DNA of 64,000 nt, from contig JAEZIB010000192.1 of assembly GCA_023416275.1 (NCBI GenBank), positions 3,630 to 67,629 of the forward strand. The letters are read 5' to 3'. Below are positions 1-7,807 of this stretch, in pieces. The position numbers and the translations under genes were made by a program. The stretch comes from Bacillota bacterium. Lineage in GTDB: Bacteria > Bacillota > Clostridia > Acetivibrionales > DSM-1351. Numbering within the stretch: the stretch's first letter is position 1; each line of letters starts with the position of its first letter. The notes beneath the pieces were generated by a model. That model saw only the letters and a program-made list of their open reading frames with translations. It ran no database searches and was not told the origin of the DNA.

Positions 1-28
1 AAATCTAAATTTAAAGGAGAGTTAAATT

Positions 29-337
29 ATGGTGAGCCCAAAATATCATGTATTCGTATGTACAAGTGGTAGAATAAATGGAACCCAAAAGGGATTTTGT
101 CATTCTAAGGGAAGCGTAGATTTAGTACAAAGGTTTATGGAGGAAATTGATGATAAAGATTTGACCAGTGAGGTTATGGTGACTAATACAGGTTGCTTTG
201 GAATCTGTGACAAAGGTCCGATTGTTGTTATTTATCCGGAGGGTACATGGTATGGAAATGTATCTGAGGATGATATTGAAACTATAGTAGAAAAACATTT
301 AGTTGGAGGGGAAAAGGTAAAGGAGTTACTTATCTGA
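29..337 (+). CDS. Thioredoxin-like [2Fe-2S] ferredoxin, nif-associated
   Basis: This 102-residue protein has the Cys pattern of thioredoxin-fold 2Fe-2S ferredoxins: C11, C24, C56 and C60, the last two in GCFGIC. The family carries one 2Fe-2S cluster and acts as a cytoplasmic electron carrier; copies near nif genes are common in clostridia. A good AAAGGAG site precedes the ATG. It sits upstream of the two homocitrate synthase subunits, so a role in nitrogenase maturation or electron supply is inferred from context. Its exact redox partner cannot be read from sequence. Confidence 0.85.
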   Translation: MVSPKYHVFVCTSGRINGTQKGFCHSKGSVDLVQRFMEEIDDKDLTSEVMVTNTGCFGICDKGPIVVIYPEGTWYGNVSEDDIETIVEKHLVGGEKVKELLI

Positions 338-375
338 GTAATTCTAAAGTATCCATGGTGGTATACCTCTGAAAA

Positions 376-682
376 GCTTGAAAAATAAGATGGTGCAAAC
401 ATGGAGCATTTTCAAGCCCCAAAAACTACAAGTGGTTTTTGCCAGTGTGGAAGTAGCTTTAAAGAAACTGCGTACCGCCACGTTGCTTTACTATAAATTT
501 TGTGCCCAAACTGGGCGTGGAGGTCATCAGCTCGAAAATAAAGTTTGTGAAAACATGGTTCCTTTTCGAGCTTCAAAAACCACAAGTGGTTTTTGCCAGT
601 ATGGAAGTAGCATTAAAGAAACTGCGTACCGCTACATTGCTTTACTATAAATTTTGTACCCAAATTGGACGTGGGGGTTAGT
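376..682 (+). promoter_or_regulatory. Two tandem copies of a structured leader repeat upstream of nifV-omega
   Basis: Two diverged copies (about 376-525 and 526-682) of a roughly 150-base element lie between the ferredoxin and nifV-omega. Each has a long stem (GCTTGAAAA/TTTTCAAGC in copy 1, GCTCGAAAA/TTTTCGAGC in copy 2, a compensatory change), a second hairpin (AAAAACCAC/GTGGTTTTT type), an ACCGCCACG-type segment complementary to the 3' end, and a terminal CGTGGAGGT or CGTGGGGGT that holds the ribosome-binding site. Copy 2 abuts the ATG of nifV-omega. Open frames across the repeat have no independent support and are not treated as genes. Confidence 0.8.
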
Positions 683-1657
683 ATGATTAAAATTACAGAT
701 GTTACTCTATGTTCTCTGGACAATGAGGCTGCTCAAAATGATAAGGTTATAGAGTTATACCACTTGTTGTGTAAGACAGGTGTAAATTTTATAGAAATTG
801 ATGTGCCTCTATTTCAAAGGTTTAAAGATGAAGTAGATAAAAACATGACTATTTTGAGAGTTCAGGATCCTACAGAAATAAAGAATTATCCGGGTTTTAA
901 AAAATATATATGTAGACATAGTGGATTCTTTACACAATTGGATACTATTTCTGAAATTCAAATAAATGATGCCAGAGAAATTAACCTTATGAGCAAATTT
1001 TCTGAATATAACAACATTAGAATTGTTGGACTAGATGATTTAATGCAGCATGATTATTTATCTGCTTTCAATAAAATAAAAAAGTTGAAATTCGAAATGC
1101 TTGAGTTATGTCCCCAAAATAGCTGCTATTGTGCTAGTGCTCTGGCTATTGAATGGATACTAAATGGTGGAAATAATATTGCAGTAAGTTTTGCTGGAAG
1201 CGGAGGTTTTGCTGCATTAGAAGAAGTGATAATGGCACTTCGTATTACTAAACGCCATAAGCCTAATTTAGATTTATCAGTTTTTGTACAAATAAAAAAC
1301 TTATATGAACAAATAACGGGTAGAAAAATTTCTAAAAATAAGGCTATAATAGGAAGTAGTATTTTTGAGGTTGAATCGGGAATTCATGTTGACGGTATAT
1401 ATAAAAATGGTTCAAACTATGAACCCTTTGAGCCATCAGTTGTCGGGATGAACAGAAAAATTGTTGTTGGAAAACATTCAGGTAGTACTGCAATTGAAAT
1501 AAAACTAAAAGAGTACAATTTAGTATTTCCACAAAATATGATTGCAGAACTATTAGATACTGTACAGCAAGAGAGTATCCGTTTAAAAAGAAGTATATCT
1601 GACCAGGAATTTGTGACAATCGCAGAGAATTTTAATAAACTCAAACTTCGCAGTTGA
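683..1657 (+). CDS. nifV-omega: Homocitrate synthase, omega subunit (NifV-omega)
   Basis: The 324-residue protein matches the C-terminal portion of NifV/LeuA-type enzymes: a degenerate barrel segment, then ESGIHVDGIYKN and VVGMNRKIVVGKHSG in the second half. It lacks the DTTLRDGEQ catalytic motif, which is in the next gene. In Clostridium pasteurianum homocitrate synthase is known to be split into nifV-omega and nifV-alpha, and the same order is seen here. The product supplies homocitrate for the iron-molybdenum cofactor. The ATG at 683 was chosen because it follows the GTGGGGGTTA end of the leader repeat; a TTG 18 bases upstream lies inside the repeat. Confidence 0.88.
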   Translation: MIKITDVTLCSLDNEAAQNDKVIELYHLLCKTGVNFIEIDVPLFQRFKDEVDKNMTILRVQDPTEIKNYPGFKKYICRHSGFFTQLDTISEIQINDAREINLMSKFSEYNNIRIVGLDDLMQHDYLSAFNKIKKLKFEMLELCPQNSCYCASALAIEWILNGGNNIAVSFAGSGGFAALEEVIMALRITKRHKPNLDLSVFVQIKNLYEQITGRKISKNKAIIGSSIFEVESGIHVDGIYKNGSNYEPFEPSVVGMNRKIVVGKHSGSTAIEIKLKEYNLVFPQNMIAELLDTVQQESIRLKRSISDQEFVTIAENFNKLKLRS

Positions 1658-1727
1658 ATATAACCAATAGACTTTTTATGTGCGAAGTTCGAGTCAATAA
1701 ATACATTTTGCGGAGGTTGGACTCGCT
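1646..1727 (+). promoter_or_regulatory. Double hairpin around the nifV-alpha ribosome-binding site
   Basis: Two small inverted repeats occupy the nifV-omega/nifV-alpha junction: CTTCGCA at 1646-1652 with TGCGAAG at 1681-1687, and CGAGTC at 1690-1695 with GACTCG at 1720-1725. The second encloses the GCGGAGGTTG ribosome-binding site of nifV-alpha. It may tune translation of the second subunit; the GGAGGTTG end also resembles the dispersed leader repeat. No experimental support is visible. Confidence 0.45.
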
Positions 1728-2534
1728 ATGAAGGAAAAAAAATATCTGATAGATACAACCCTTCGTGACGGAGAACAAAGCCCAGGCTTTGCATTTAACA
1801 TAGATGAAAAAGTAATACTTGCTCAGCTAATGGAAAAAGCGGGTATATATCAAATTGAGGCTGGAGTTCCGGCAATGGGAAAGTATGAGAAAGCTGCCAT
1901 TTGCAAAATTATCGATAATAGAAAAAACGTAAAAATATCAACTTGGAATAGAATGAAAAAAGAGGATATAGAGCATTCCTTTGATTGTTGCCCCGATATT
2001 ATTCATATAAGTGCTCCAATATCCTATGTACATATTTATTCTAAGCTTAAAAAAAACAAGATTTGGCTGCAAAATAATTTACAGGAGTGCGTTAGTTGCG
2101 CAATGGATAAAGGTTATACAGTTACTGTAGGACTAGAGGATGCTTCACGGGCAGATATTACATTTATTATTAGTATTGCTAATCTATTAAAGGATATGGG
2201 AGTTGCAAGCATCCGATTTGCTGATACAGTGGGGGTTTTGACACCGTCAAGGACATATCAAACTATCCGTGACATTATTAGAAATACAGGTATTTCAGTA
2301 GGTATACATGCACACAATGATTTGGGAATGGCAGTGGCAAATTCATTAGAAGCTGCAAAGGCAGGAGCAGATTTTATAGATACAACTCTTTTTGGAATAG
2401 GTGAACGTGCTGGGAATTGTGATATAAGTCAGTTTGTATGGGCAGCAGATAAGCTTTTTGATATAAAACCTAGTTATTCCTCTGTTAATGATTTAAAAGA
2501 GAGTGCTAGAGAGATTTTATTTAAGGAAAAGTAG
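1728..2534 (+). CDS. nifV-alpha: Homocitrate synthase, alpha subunit (NifV-alpha)
   Basis: At 268 residues this is the catalytic TIM-barrel half of homocitrate synthase. It starts with DTTLRDGEQSPGF near residue 9, contains the metal-binding HxH in GIHAHNDLGMAVANS, and ends shortly after GERAGNCDISQFV, so it lacks the C-terminal domain supplied by the omega subunit. It condenses acetyl-CoA with 2-oxoglutarate to homocitrate for FeMo-cofactor synthesis. It lies 70 bases after nifV-omega and is presumably co-transcribed with it. The length agrees with split clostridial NifV rather than a truncation. Confidence 0.9.
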   Translation: MKEKKYLIDTTLRDGEQSPGFAFNIDEKVILAQLMEKAGIYQIEAGVPAMGKYEKAAICKIIDNRKNVKISTWNRMKKEDIEHSFDCCPDIIHISAPISYVHIYSKLKKNKIWLQNNLQECVSCAMDKGYTVTVGLEDASRADITFIISIANLLKDMGVASIRFADTVGVLTPSRTYQTIRDIIRNTGISVGIHAHNDLGMAVANSLEAAKAGADFIDTTLFGIGERAGNCDISQFVWAADKLFDIKPSYSSVNDLKESAREILFKEK

Positions 2535-2568
2535 TAAAATATTAAGAAGTGGAGACGGGGTGTATTTT

Positions 2569-3423
2569 ATGATAGCACTGAGAAAAAACTTTATTATATT
2601 AATAATTATAAGCTTTTTGTTACAAGTAGGTTGTGGTGCAGTAACTTCACCTGCACAAGATTCTTCCACTGATACAAAAGCTGCAACAACAGAAGTATCG
2701 GAGGCTAATTCCGGCAGCACTGCAGAAAAAACAGAACTTTTTCTAGCAGCGGCAGCAAGCTTAACAGATGTAGCAACTGAAATCATAGAACTTTATAAAA
2801 GCGTTAAGCCAAATGTTATTATCACCTGTTCCTTTAGTTCTGCAGGAACTCTACAAACGCAGATTGAACAGGGGGCACCGGTAGATATTTTTATATCAGC
2901 AGCAAAAAAACAGGTGACTGCCCTTGAAGAAAAGGGTTTTGTTAAAGAAGGTTCAAAGAAAGAACTCCTTATAAACAAAGTTGTATTAATAACACCTGCT
3001 GATAGTAAAAAGAATATTACAGGATTTGAGGATCTTGCAACTGACAAGGTCTCAACGATAGCTTTAGGAGAACCTAGTGGTGTTCCGGTTGGACAGTATT
3101 CAGAAGAAATATTCTCTTATCTTAAAATACTAGATAAGGTAAAACCAAAAGCAAACTATGGTAGTGATGTAAGACAAGTTCTTACATGGGTAGAAAATGG
3201 AGATGTTGATTGTGGAGTAGTTTATGCAACCGATGCCGCTTTATCTGATAAAATTAAGTTAGTATGTGAAGCTCCAAAGAACAGTCATAAACCTGTTATA
3301 TATCCTGCTGTCGTTCTAAAAAACAGTAAGCATACTGCAGAGGCTGAAGAATTTTTAAATTATTTATCCACATCAGAAATTGAGAATGTATTTAAAAAAT
3401 ACGGCTTTGAAGTTAACAAATAA
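2569..3423 (+). CDS. modA: Molybdate ABC transporter substrate-binding lipoprotein
   Basis: The 284-residue product starts with a hydrophobic signal ending in a Cys-containing lipobox (QVGC, C22), then a Ser/Thr/Ala-rich linker and a periplasmic-binding fold typical of ModA: LFLAAAASLTDV, GAPVDIFISA, LGEPSGVPVGQYS and DVDCGVVYATDA. It captures molybdate outside the membrane for ModBC. The ATG at 2569 is preferred because it is preceded by GGGGTG and starts the signal peptide; an upstream in-frame start overlaps nifV-alpha. Placement behind nifV fits molybdenum demand of nitrogenase. Confidence 0.92.
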   Translation: MIALRKNFIILIIISFLLQVGCGAVTSPAQDSSTDTKAATTEVSEANSGSTAEKTELFLAAAASLTDVATEIIELYKSVKPNVIITCSFSSAGTLQTQIEQGAPVDIFISAAKKQVTALEEKGFVKEGSKKELLINKVVLITPADSKKNITGFEDLATDKVSTIALGEPSGVPVGQYSEEIFSYLKILDKVKPKANYGSDVRQVLTWVENGDVDCGVVYATDAALSDKIKLVCEAPKNSHKPVIYPAVVLKNSKHTAEAEEFLNYLSTSEIENVFKKYGFEVNK

Positions 3424-3525
3424 AAATGGGGCTGCTTATACAGTGTCTGCTGCTAATAATACTTCATGTTTCAGATCGAATATAGCAACACTAAGAGTTC
3501 TGTTTATAGATAGAAGGTAGAACCT

Positions 3526-4203
3526 ATGGATTTATCGCCACTTTATGTATCACTTAAAGTAGCATTTACTGCTACAATAGTTACAGTTTTTTTGGGAATT
3601 TTGGCAGCTTGGTATGTTTTTAGGGCTAAGAGGTTAAAGGGTCTGATTGATGGAGTATTTACTTTACCAATGGTTTTACCTCCTACAGTGGTCGGATTTT
3701 TTCTGCTTATTATTTTTGGGAAAAATAGTTTGCTGGGTAGTTTTTTATTGCAGTTTAATATTAGTATTGTATTTACATGGATTGGAGCAGTAATTGCATC
3801 AATAGTAGTAGCCTTTCCTTTGATGTATAGGACTGTAAGAGGTGCTTTTGAACAATTTGACACAAACATGATTTACGCTGCAAGGACTCTTGGCATATCA
3901 GAATTTAGATTGTTTTATAAAATTATAATCCCCAATGTGCTGCCAAGTATAGTAGCAGGAACTGTGCTTTCCTTTGCCAGAGCGCTAGGTGAATTTGGTG
4001 CAACGATAATGCTTGCTGGCAATATTCCAGGCAGAACACAGACCATGGCTATATCTATATATACGGCAGTACAGGCCGGAGACAGAGCAAAAGCATATAC
4101 TTGGGTTTTAATTATTTGTATAATGTCCTTTACCTCAATAATTCTTATAAATTTCTGGAATAGTCTTCAAAGTAAGGGAACAGCAAAAAGAGGTGATATT
4201 TGA
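3526..4203 (+). CDS. modB: Molybdate ABC transporter permease
   Basis: This 225-residue integral membrane protein has about five or six hydrophobic segments and the ABC-permease EAA-like loop ALGEFGATIMLAGNIPGRTQT characteristic of ModB. It forms the molybdate channel with ModA and ModC. The gene follows modA after 102 bases and its stop codon overlaps the modC start by one base (TGATG), implying translational coupling. Confidence 0.93.
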   Translation: MDLSPLYVSLKVAFTATIVTVFLGILAAWYVFRAKRLKGLIDGVFTLPMVLPPTVVGFFLLIIFGKNSLLGSFLLQFNISIVFTWIGAVIASIVVAFPLMYRTVRGAFEQFDTNMIYAARTLGISEFRLFYKIIIPNVLPSIVAGTVLSFARALGEFGATIMLAGNIPGRTQTMAISIYTAVQAGDRAKAYTWVLIICIMSFTSIILINFWNSLQSKGTAKRGDI

Positions 4204-5267
4204 TGTCACTATACGTTAATATTAAAAAGGTTATGGATAATAATTTTACACTTGACGTTGAATTTTCTGCACATAATGAAATAACTGCTCTACTAGGTGC
4301 CTCGGGTTGTGGAAAGAGCATGACCCTAAAATGTATCGCAGGCATAGAAGAGCCTGATGAAGGTACTATTGTTTTAGATGGCAGAGTTTTATTTGATTCA
4401 GAAAAGAAAATTAACTTATCTCCACAGAAAAGAAAAGTGGGATATTTATTTCAAAATTATGCACTGTTTCCAAATATGACGGTAGAAGAAAACATTGGAA
4501 TTGGCGTTTCTGCAAGTAAGGAGGAGCGTAAAAGGGTTGTAAGAGAAAAAATTAAATCATTTTATTTGGAGGGTTTAGAAAAGAAACGACCCCATCAGCT
4601 TTCAGGCGGTCAGCAGCAAAGAGTAGCGCTTGCAAGAATTATGGCATCAGAACCGGATATTATTATGCTGGACGAACCCTTTTGTGCTCTTGATAGCTAT
4701 TTAAAATGGCAGCTTGAACAGAAAATAATAGATTCGCTATCCAGTTTTCAAGGTACAGTTCTTTTTGTATCACATAATAGAAATGAAGTTTACCGTTTTG
4801 CAAACACTATTGCTGTTATTTCAGATGGAAAGGTTGAGGTTGTAAGCGAAAAAGGAAGCTTGTTTACTGCGCCGAAAAAACTATCGGCTGCACTTTTAAC
4901 TGGCTGTAAAAATATATCAAGAGCTGAAAGACTTTCAGATTATACTTTGAAGGCAATTGACTGGAATTTGATTCTGCATACGGGTAGTTTAATATCTGAG
5001 GACATAAAGTATGTAGGTATAAGAGCTCATTATTTAGAATATACCGAAAAAGATGATTCACATAATGTTATGAATTGTGAAGTAGTTAAAGTAATTGAAA
5101 ATCCGTTTTCCTATATTATTATGTTAAAAAACAAAGACAGCAAAAATGGTGATGAAAATTCACTAATAAGATGGGAGACTGATAAACATATTTGGAGAGA
5201 AATTTCCAAAAAAGGCATTCCTATAAAAATGATTTTCAAAGAAGAAGCTTTATTGTTACTTGTATAA
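4203..5267 (+). CDS. modC: Molybdate ABC transporter ATP-binding protein
   Basis: The 354-residue protein has an ABC ATPase domain with Walker A GASGCGKS, signature LSGGQQQRVALAR, Walker B IIMLDEPFCALDS and a switch His in LFVSHN. The remaining C-terminal part is consistent with the TOBE/molybdate-binding regulatory domain of ModC. It powers molybdate import through ModB. The ATG at 4203 overlaps the modB stop. A strong inverted repeat follows the gene. Confidence 0.92.
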   Translation: MSLYVNIKKVMDNNFTLDVEFSAHNEITALLGASGCGKSMTLKCIAGIEEPDEGTIVLDGRVLFDSEKKINLSPQKRKVGYLFQNYALFPNMTVEENIGIGVSASKEERKRVVREKIKSFYLEGLEKKRPHQLSGGQQQRVALARIMASEPDIIMLDEPFCALDSYLKWQLEQKIIDSLSSFQGTVLFVSHNRNEVYRFANTIAVISDGKVEVVSEKGSLFTAPKKLSAALLTGCKNISRAERLSDYTLKAIDWNLILHTGSLISEDIKYVGIRAHYLEYTEKDDSHNVMNCEVVKVIENPFSYIIMLKNKDSKNGDENSLIRWETDKHIWREISKKGIPIKMIFKEEALLLLV

Positions 5268-5341
5268 AACCATATAGAACTCAATTATCCCCAATATAAT
5301 GAGTCTATTGATTATTAAAATTATAAATAGTTTGTTTCCAA

Positions 5342-5400
5342 AATAATTGCATGAAATTAGTAATGGGTAAGCTATTGACCTACTAATTCATGCAATTATT
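5342..5400. terminator. Long inverted repeat between convergent modC and tlpA-like gene
   Basis: A roughly 20-base-pair stem with one bulged A (AATAATTGCATG arm at the left, CATGCAATTATT at the right) encloses a short loop. It lies between two convergent genes, so it probably terminates transcription from both sides. Confidence 0.7.
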
Positions 5401-5412
5401 CTATCACTCATA

Positions 5413-5994
5413 TTATTTCTCAGCGGCTTCTTGGCTTTTAATCTCACTAATATACTTCAACAATGTCTTTTTGTCAGTCTTTCCAGATATATACTTATAT
5501 AATGTGCCGTCCTTATTAATAAAAAAGGTAGTTGGGAAACCTGAGATACCATAGGTTTGAGTAACTGTACCATCTTGATCTAATAAGACCTTTAAATCTA
5601 TATTGCTTGAAGTTAGATACTCCTTAACCTTTTCAGGTGATTCCTGAGAATTGATAGCTAATATAACAACTTCGTCTTCTTTTTCCAATTCTTTATTTAG
5701 CTCGTTGAAATCAGGCATTTCAAGTAGACAGTATTGGCACCAGACTGCCCAGAAGTTGAGAATTACAATCTTTCCTTTATAGTCTGATAGCTTTACATCA
5801 TTACCATTTAAATCTTTAAGAGTAAAGTCTGGGGCTACAGGGTTAGTGTTTTGTGTTGATTGGCTTATTGCTTGGGTTTGCTGTGCTGGGGGCTGAATTA
5901 TTTGTGGTTGCCTTTTTGAATAGAGGATATATGCTGCTACCATAACAGCACAAATTGCAACCACCCATATAATAATATTAATCTTCTTCTGCAT
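5413..5994 (-). CDS. Membrane-anchored thioredoxin-like protein (TlpA/ResA family)
   Basis: The 193-residue protein has an N-terminal membrane anchor (about residues 5-25), a Gln/Thr/Pro-rich linker and a TlpA-like domain with VAPDFTLKDLNGNDVKLSDYKG followed by the redox motif WCQYC and a cis-Pro loop ISGFPTTFF. It should act outside the membrane as a thiol reductant or oxidoreductase. The ccdA-like gene directly upstream on the same strand would supply electrons, a standard CcdA-ResA pairing. Its substrate is unknown; no cytochrome c maturation genes are in view. Confidence 0.88.
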   Translation of the reverse strand: MQKKINIIIWVVAICAVMVAAYILYSKRQPQIIQPPAQQTQAISQSTQNTNPVAPDFTLKDLNGNDVKLSDYKGKIVILNFWAVWCQYCLLEMPDFNELNKELEKEDEVVILAINSQESPEKVKEYLTSSNIDLKVLLDQDGTVTQTYGISGFPTTFFINKDGTLYKYISGKTDKKTLLKYISEIKSQEAAEK

Positions 5995-6096
5995 ATCGAT
6001 ATTCCTCCTTGTATTGTATTTAGGTTTGCTGAATCATAAAAAAACATGTGCTAAAGAGCCTTTAAATTAATTTTAGCGTACATAAAATCTAATACT

Positions 6097-6155
6097 CCCA
6101 ACTTCCCATTGATAACTCTCCTATATCTACAATTTTAAGTGGGAAAGTAGAGTTG
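6097..6155 (-). repeat. Dispersed ~60-bp repeat with CAACTTT/AAAGTTG-type ends (copy 1)
   Basis: Read on the minus strand, the segment contains AAAATTGTAGATATAGG and AGTTATCAATGGGAAGTTG, matching the shared core seen at 18015, 19239 and 32116-32226. It sits between the ccdA-like and tlpA-like genes. Complementary ends suggest a small hairpin-forming repeat. Confidence 0.7.
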
Positions 6156-6174
6156 AATATTACTAAAGAAAAGA

Positions 6175-6867
6175 TTAAGCAAAAAAGCTCAAATACTTTA
6201 GGTTACCTGTAAAAACTAGTATGCCAGCAATAATCAACAGAATACCTGATATAATGCTTATTGTTCTAGTATGCTTCTGTATTTGACTAAAAGCACCCTT
6301 TACCTTTTCAAATAAAACTGATGTCAGAATAAATGGAATGCCAAGACCTATAGAGTAAATGAATAGTAAAAGCATTCCTTGAAAAATAGTTTTTGAATTA
6401 CTGGCAAGTGCGAGAGCAGAACCTAAAAATGCACCTAAGCAAGGTGTCCAGCCAAAACTAAAAACCATACCGAATACAATTGAACTTAAAAATCTAAGGT
6501 TATCAAATTTGAAATCAAATCTTTTCTCTCTGTTTAAAAAATTTATCTTTAGTATTCCTGCAAAATTAAGACCAAATATAATCATTACTATTCCGCTTAT
6601 TTTTTCAAGCAGGCTTCTATGATTTGCCAAAAAGTGACCAAAGGATGTAACGGTAGCACCTAAAGCAGTGAATACTATTGTAAATCCTATTACAAATCCA
6701 ATGGAATTTATAAGTAACTTGTTTTTATTAGAAGGTGTAGATTTTTCGTTTTTTTGAGATTCTCCTGCTAAATATACAAAGTAAATTGGAAGCATCGGTA
6801 GTATACAAGGTGAAATAAAGGTTAGTATACCTTCTATAAATGTCATGAAATAAGATATGTTTGACAA
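6175..6867 (-). CDS. ccdA: Cytochrome c biogenesis/thiol transport protein CcdA
   Basis: This 230-residue protein has six predicted membrane helices and the two conserved membrane cysteines, in ISPCILPMLP (near residue 20) and GWTPCLGAFLGS. CcdA/DsbD-type proteins pass reducing equivalents from cytoplasmic thioredoxin to extracytoplasmic thiol proteins. The tlpA-like gene 180 bases downstream on the same strand is the likely acceptor; the intergenic gap contains a dispersed repeat. The nearby glutaredoxin and thioredoxin reductase genes fit the same redox theme. Confidence 0.9.
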   Translation of the reverse strand: MSNISYFMTFIEGILTFISPCILPMLPIYFVYLAGESQKNEKSTPSNKNKLLINSIGFVIGFTIVFTALGATVTSFGHFLANHRSLLEKISGIVMIIFGLNFAGILKINFLNREKRFDFKFDNLRFLSSIVFGMVFSFGWTPCLGAFLGSALALASNSKTIFQGMLLLFIYSIGLGIPFILTSVLFEKVKGAFSQIQKHTRTISIISGILLIIAGILVFTGNLKYLSFFA

Positions 6868-7334
6868 CGCAATACCTCCTGATAAAAGCTTTTTATATAT
6901 GTACTAAAAATTAATTATTTTAAACTACAAATTGTTAAATCCATACGTGATTACGTTGATAAAGTGCAGAGCATAGACATAATTAATATACCCATAATTT
7001 ATATAAGCAAACAGTCTTATTCAACTTTCGTACAGTTTAACTGTGTACAAAGAACGTAGCAATGGTTAAATATTGAATACATGGCACGAGCTGTTATCAA
7101 TAGCTAATTCATTCTATTATGTTTAGTTCAACTATAAAAATTAAATATATTTAACGCTTAAAATTTTCAAATGCACAAGATGAGATTCTAAATTAAAAAG
7201 TTTTGTAACTTTATAATTTATCATAAAGTTACAAAGTTATACATTTTTTGTGTTTAAATATATCTGGATGAGGTATATAATAATCGATTAATTTTTTAAA
7301 ATGATTATAAACCGTATAAAGGGAGGTAATGTGC
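6868..7334. other. Intergenic region with a 13-bp perfect hairpin
   Basis: This AT-rich gap separates the divergent ccdA-like and glutaredoxin-like genes. The only clear structure is a perfect inverted repeat, TTTGTAACTTTAT at 7202-7214 and ATAAAGTTACAAA at 7223-7235, with an 8-base loop. As both flanking genes start here it may be an operator rather than a terminator. No gene is evident. Confidence 0.5.
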
Positions 7335-7565
7335 ATGTCAGTCAAAGTATATTCTACTCCGTCCTGTCCTTGGTGCACGGCAGCAAAGAATTATCTAAAA
7401 TCAAAAAACATTTCATTTAAGGAAGTAGATGTAGCAGTTAGTAGAAAAGCAGCGCTTGAAATGATACGTAAATCAGGTCAGCGTAGTGTTCCGGTAATTG
7501 ATATCAATGGTAACATAATCGTAGGTTTCGACCAGTCAAGTATTGATAAGTTACTGAGTGCATGA
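7335..7565 (+). CDS. Glutaredoxin-like protein
   Basis: The 76-residue protein has the glutaredoxin fold signature: KVYSTPSCPWCTAAKNYL with CPWC at residues 11-14, then SVPVIDINGNIIVGFDQS with the cis-Pro and GF motif. It is a cytoplasmic thiol-disulfide carrier like the clostridial glutaredoxin/NrdH-like family. The second ATG at 7335 is chosen because GGGAGG at 7321 is 8 bases upstream; the ATG at 7329 would be only 2 bases away. Confidence 0.9.
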   Translation: MSVKVYSTPSCPWCTAAKNYLKSKNISFKEVDVAVSRKAALEMIRKSGQRSVPVIDINGNIIVGFDQSSIDKLLSA

Positions 7566-7660
7566 TGTTAAAAAACAAGCATCAAAAGTGTACATGTCAG
7601 TTCTTAAATTCTATGTGTCAAAAAAGTGGTGCTAAATCCTGAATAATTATTATTTTTCGG

Positions 7661-7762
7661 TTTCTAAGAATATAGGAATTTATATGTTGAAAAGGTTTTC
7701 ATAGTACTGGCCTTGAAGGCTTACAAAAAAATTACACAAATAAATTCCTATATTCTGAGATT
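7661..7762. repeat. 27-bp imperfect inverted repeat in a convergent gap
   Basis: The arms 7661-7687 and 7736-7762 share AGAATATAGGAATTTAT in opposite orientation around a spacer of about 48 bases. The region lies between the convergent glutaredoxin and histidine kinase genes. It may be a MITE-like remnant or a bidirectional terminator; there is no T-run next to the stem. Confidence 0.6.
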
Positions 7763-7807
7763 GAAAAGGTCATTTGCTTATTGCTTTTAAAAGGCTTAAA
7801 TAATATT

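Noticed and set aside
378..650. Open frame of 90 codons upstream of nifV-omega
   Set aside because: It lies entirely within the two leader-repeat copies, its two halves are repeats of each other, and the DNA shows RNA-stem covariation rather than protein constraint.
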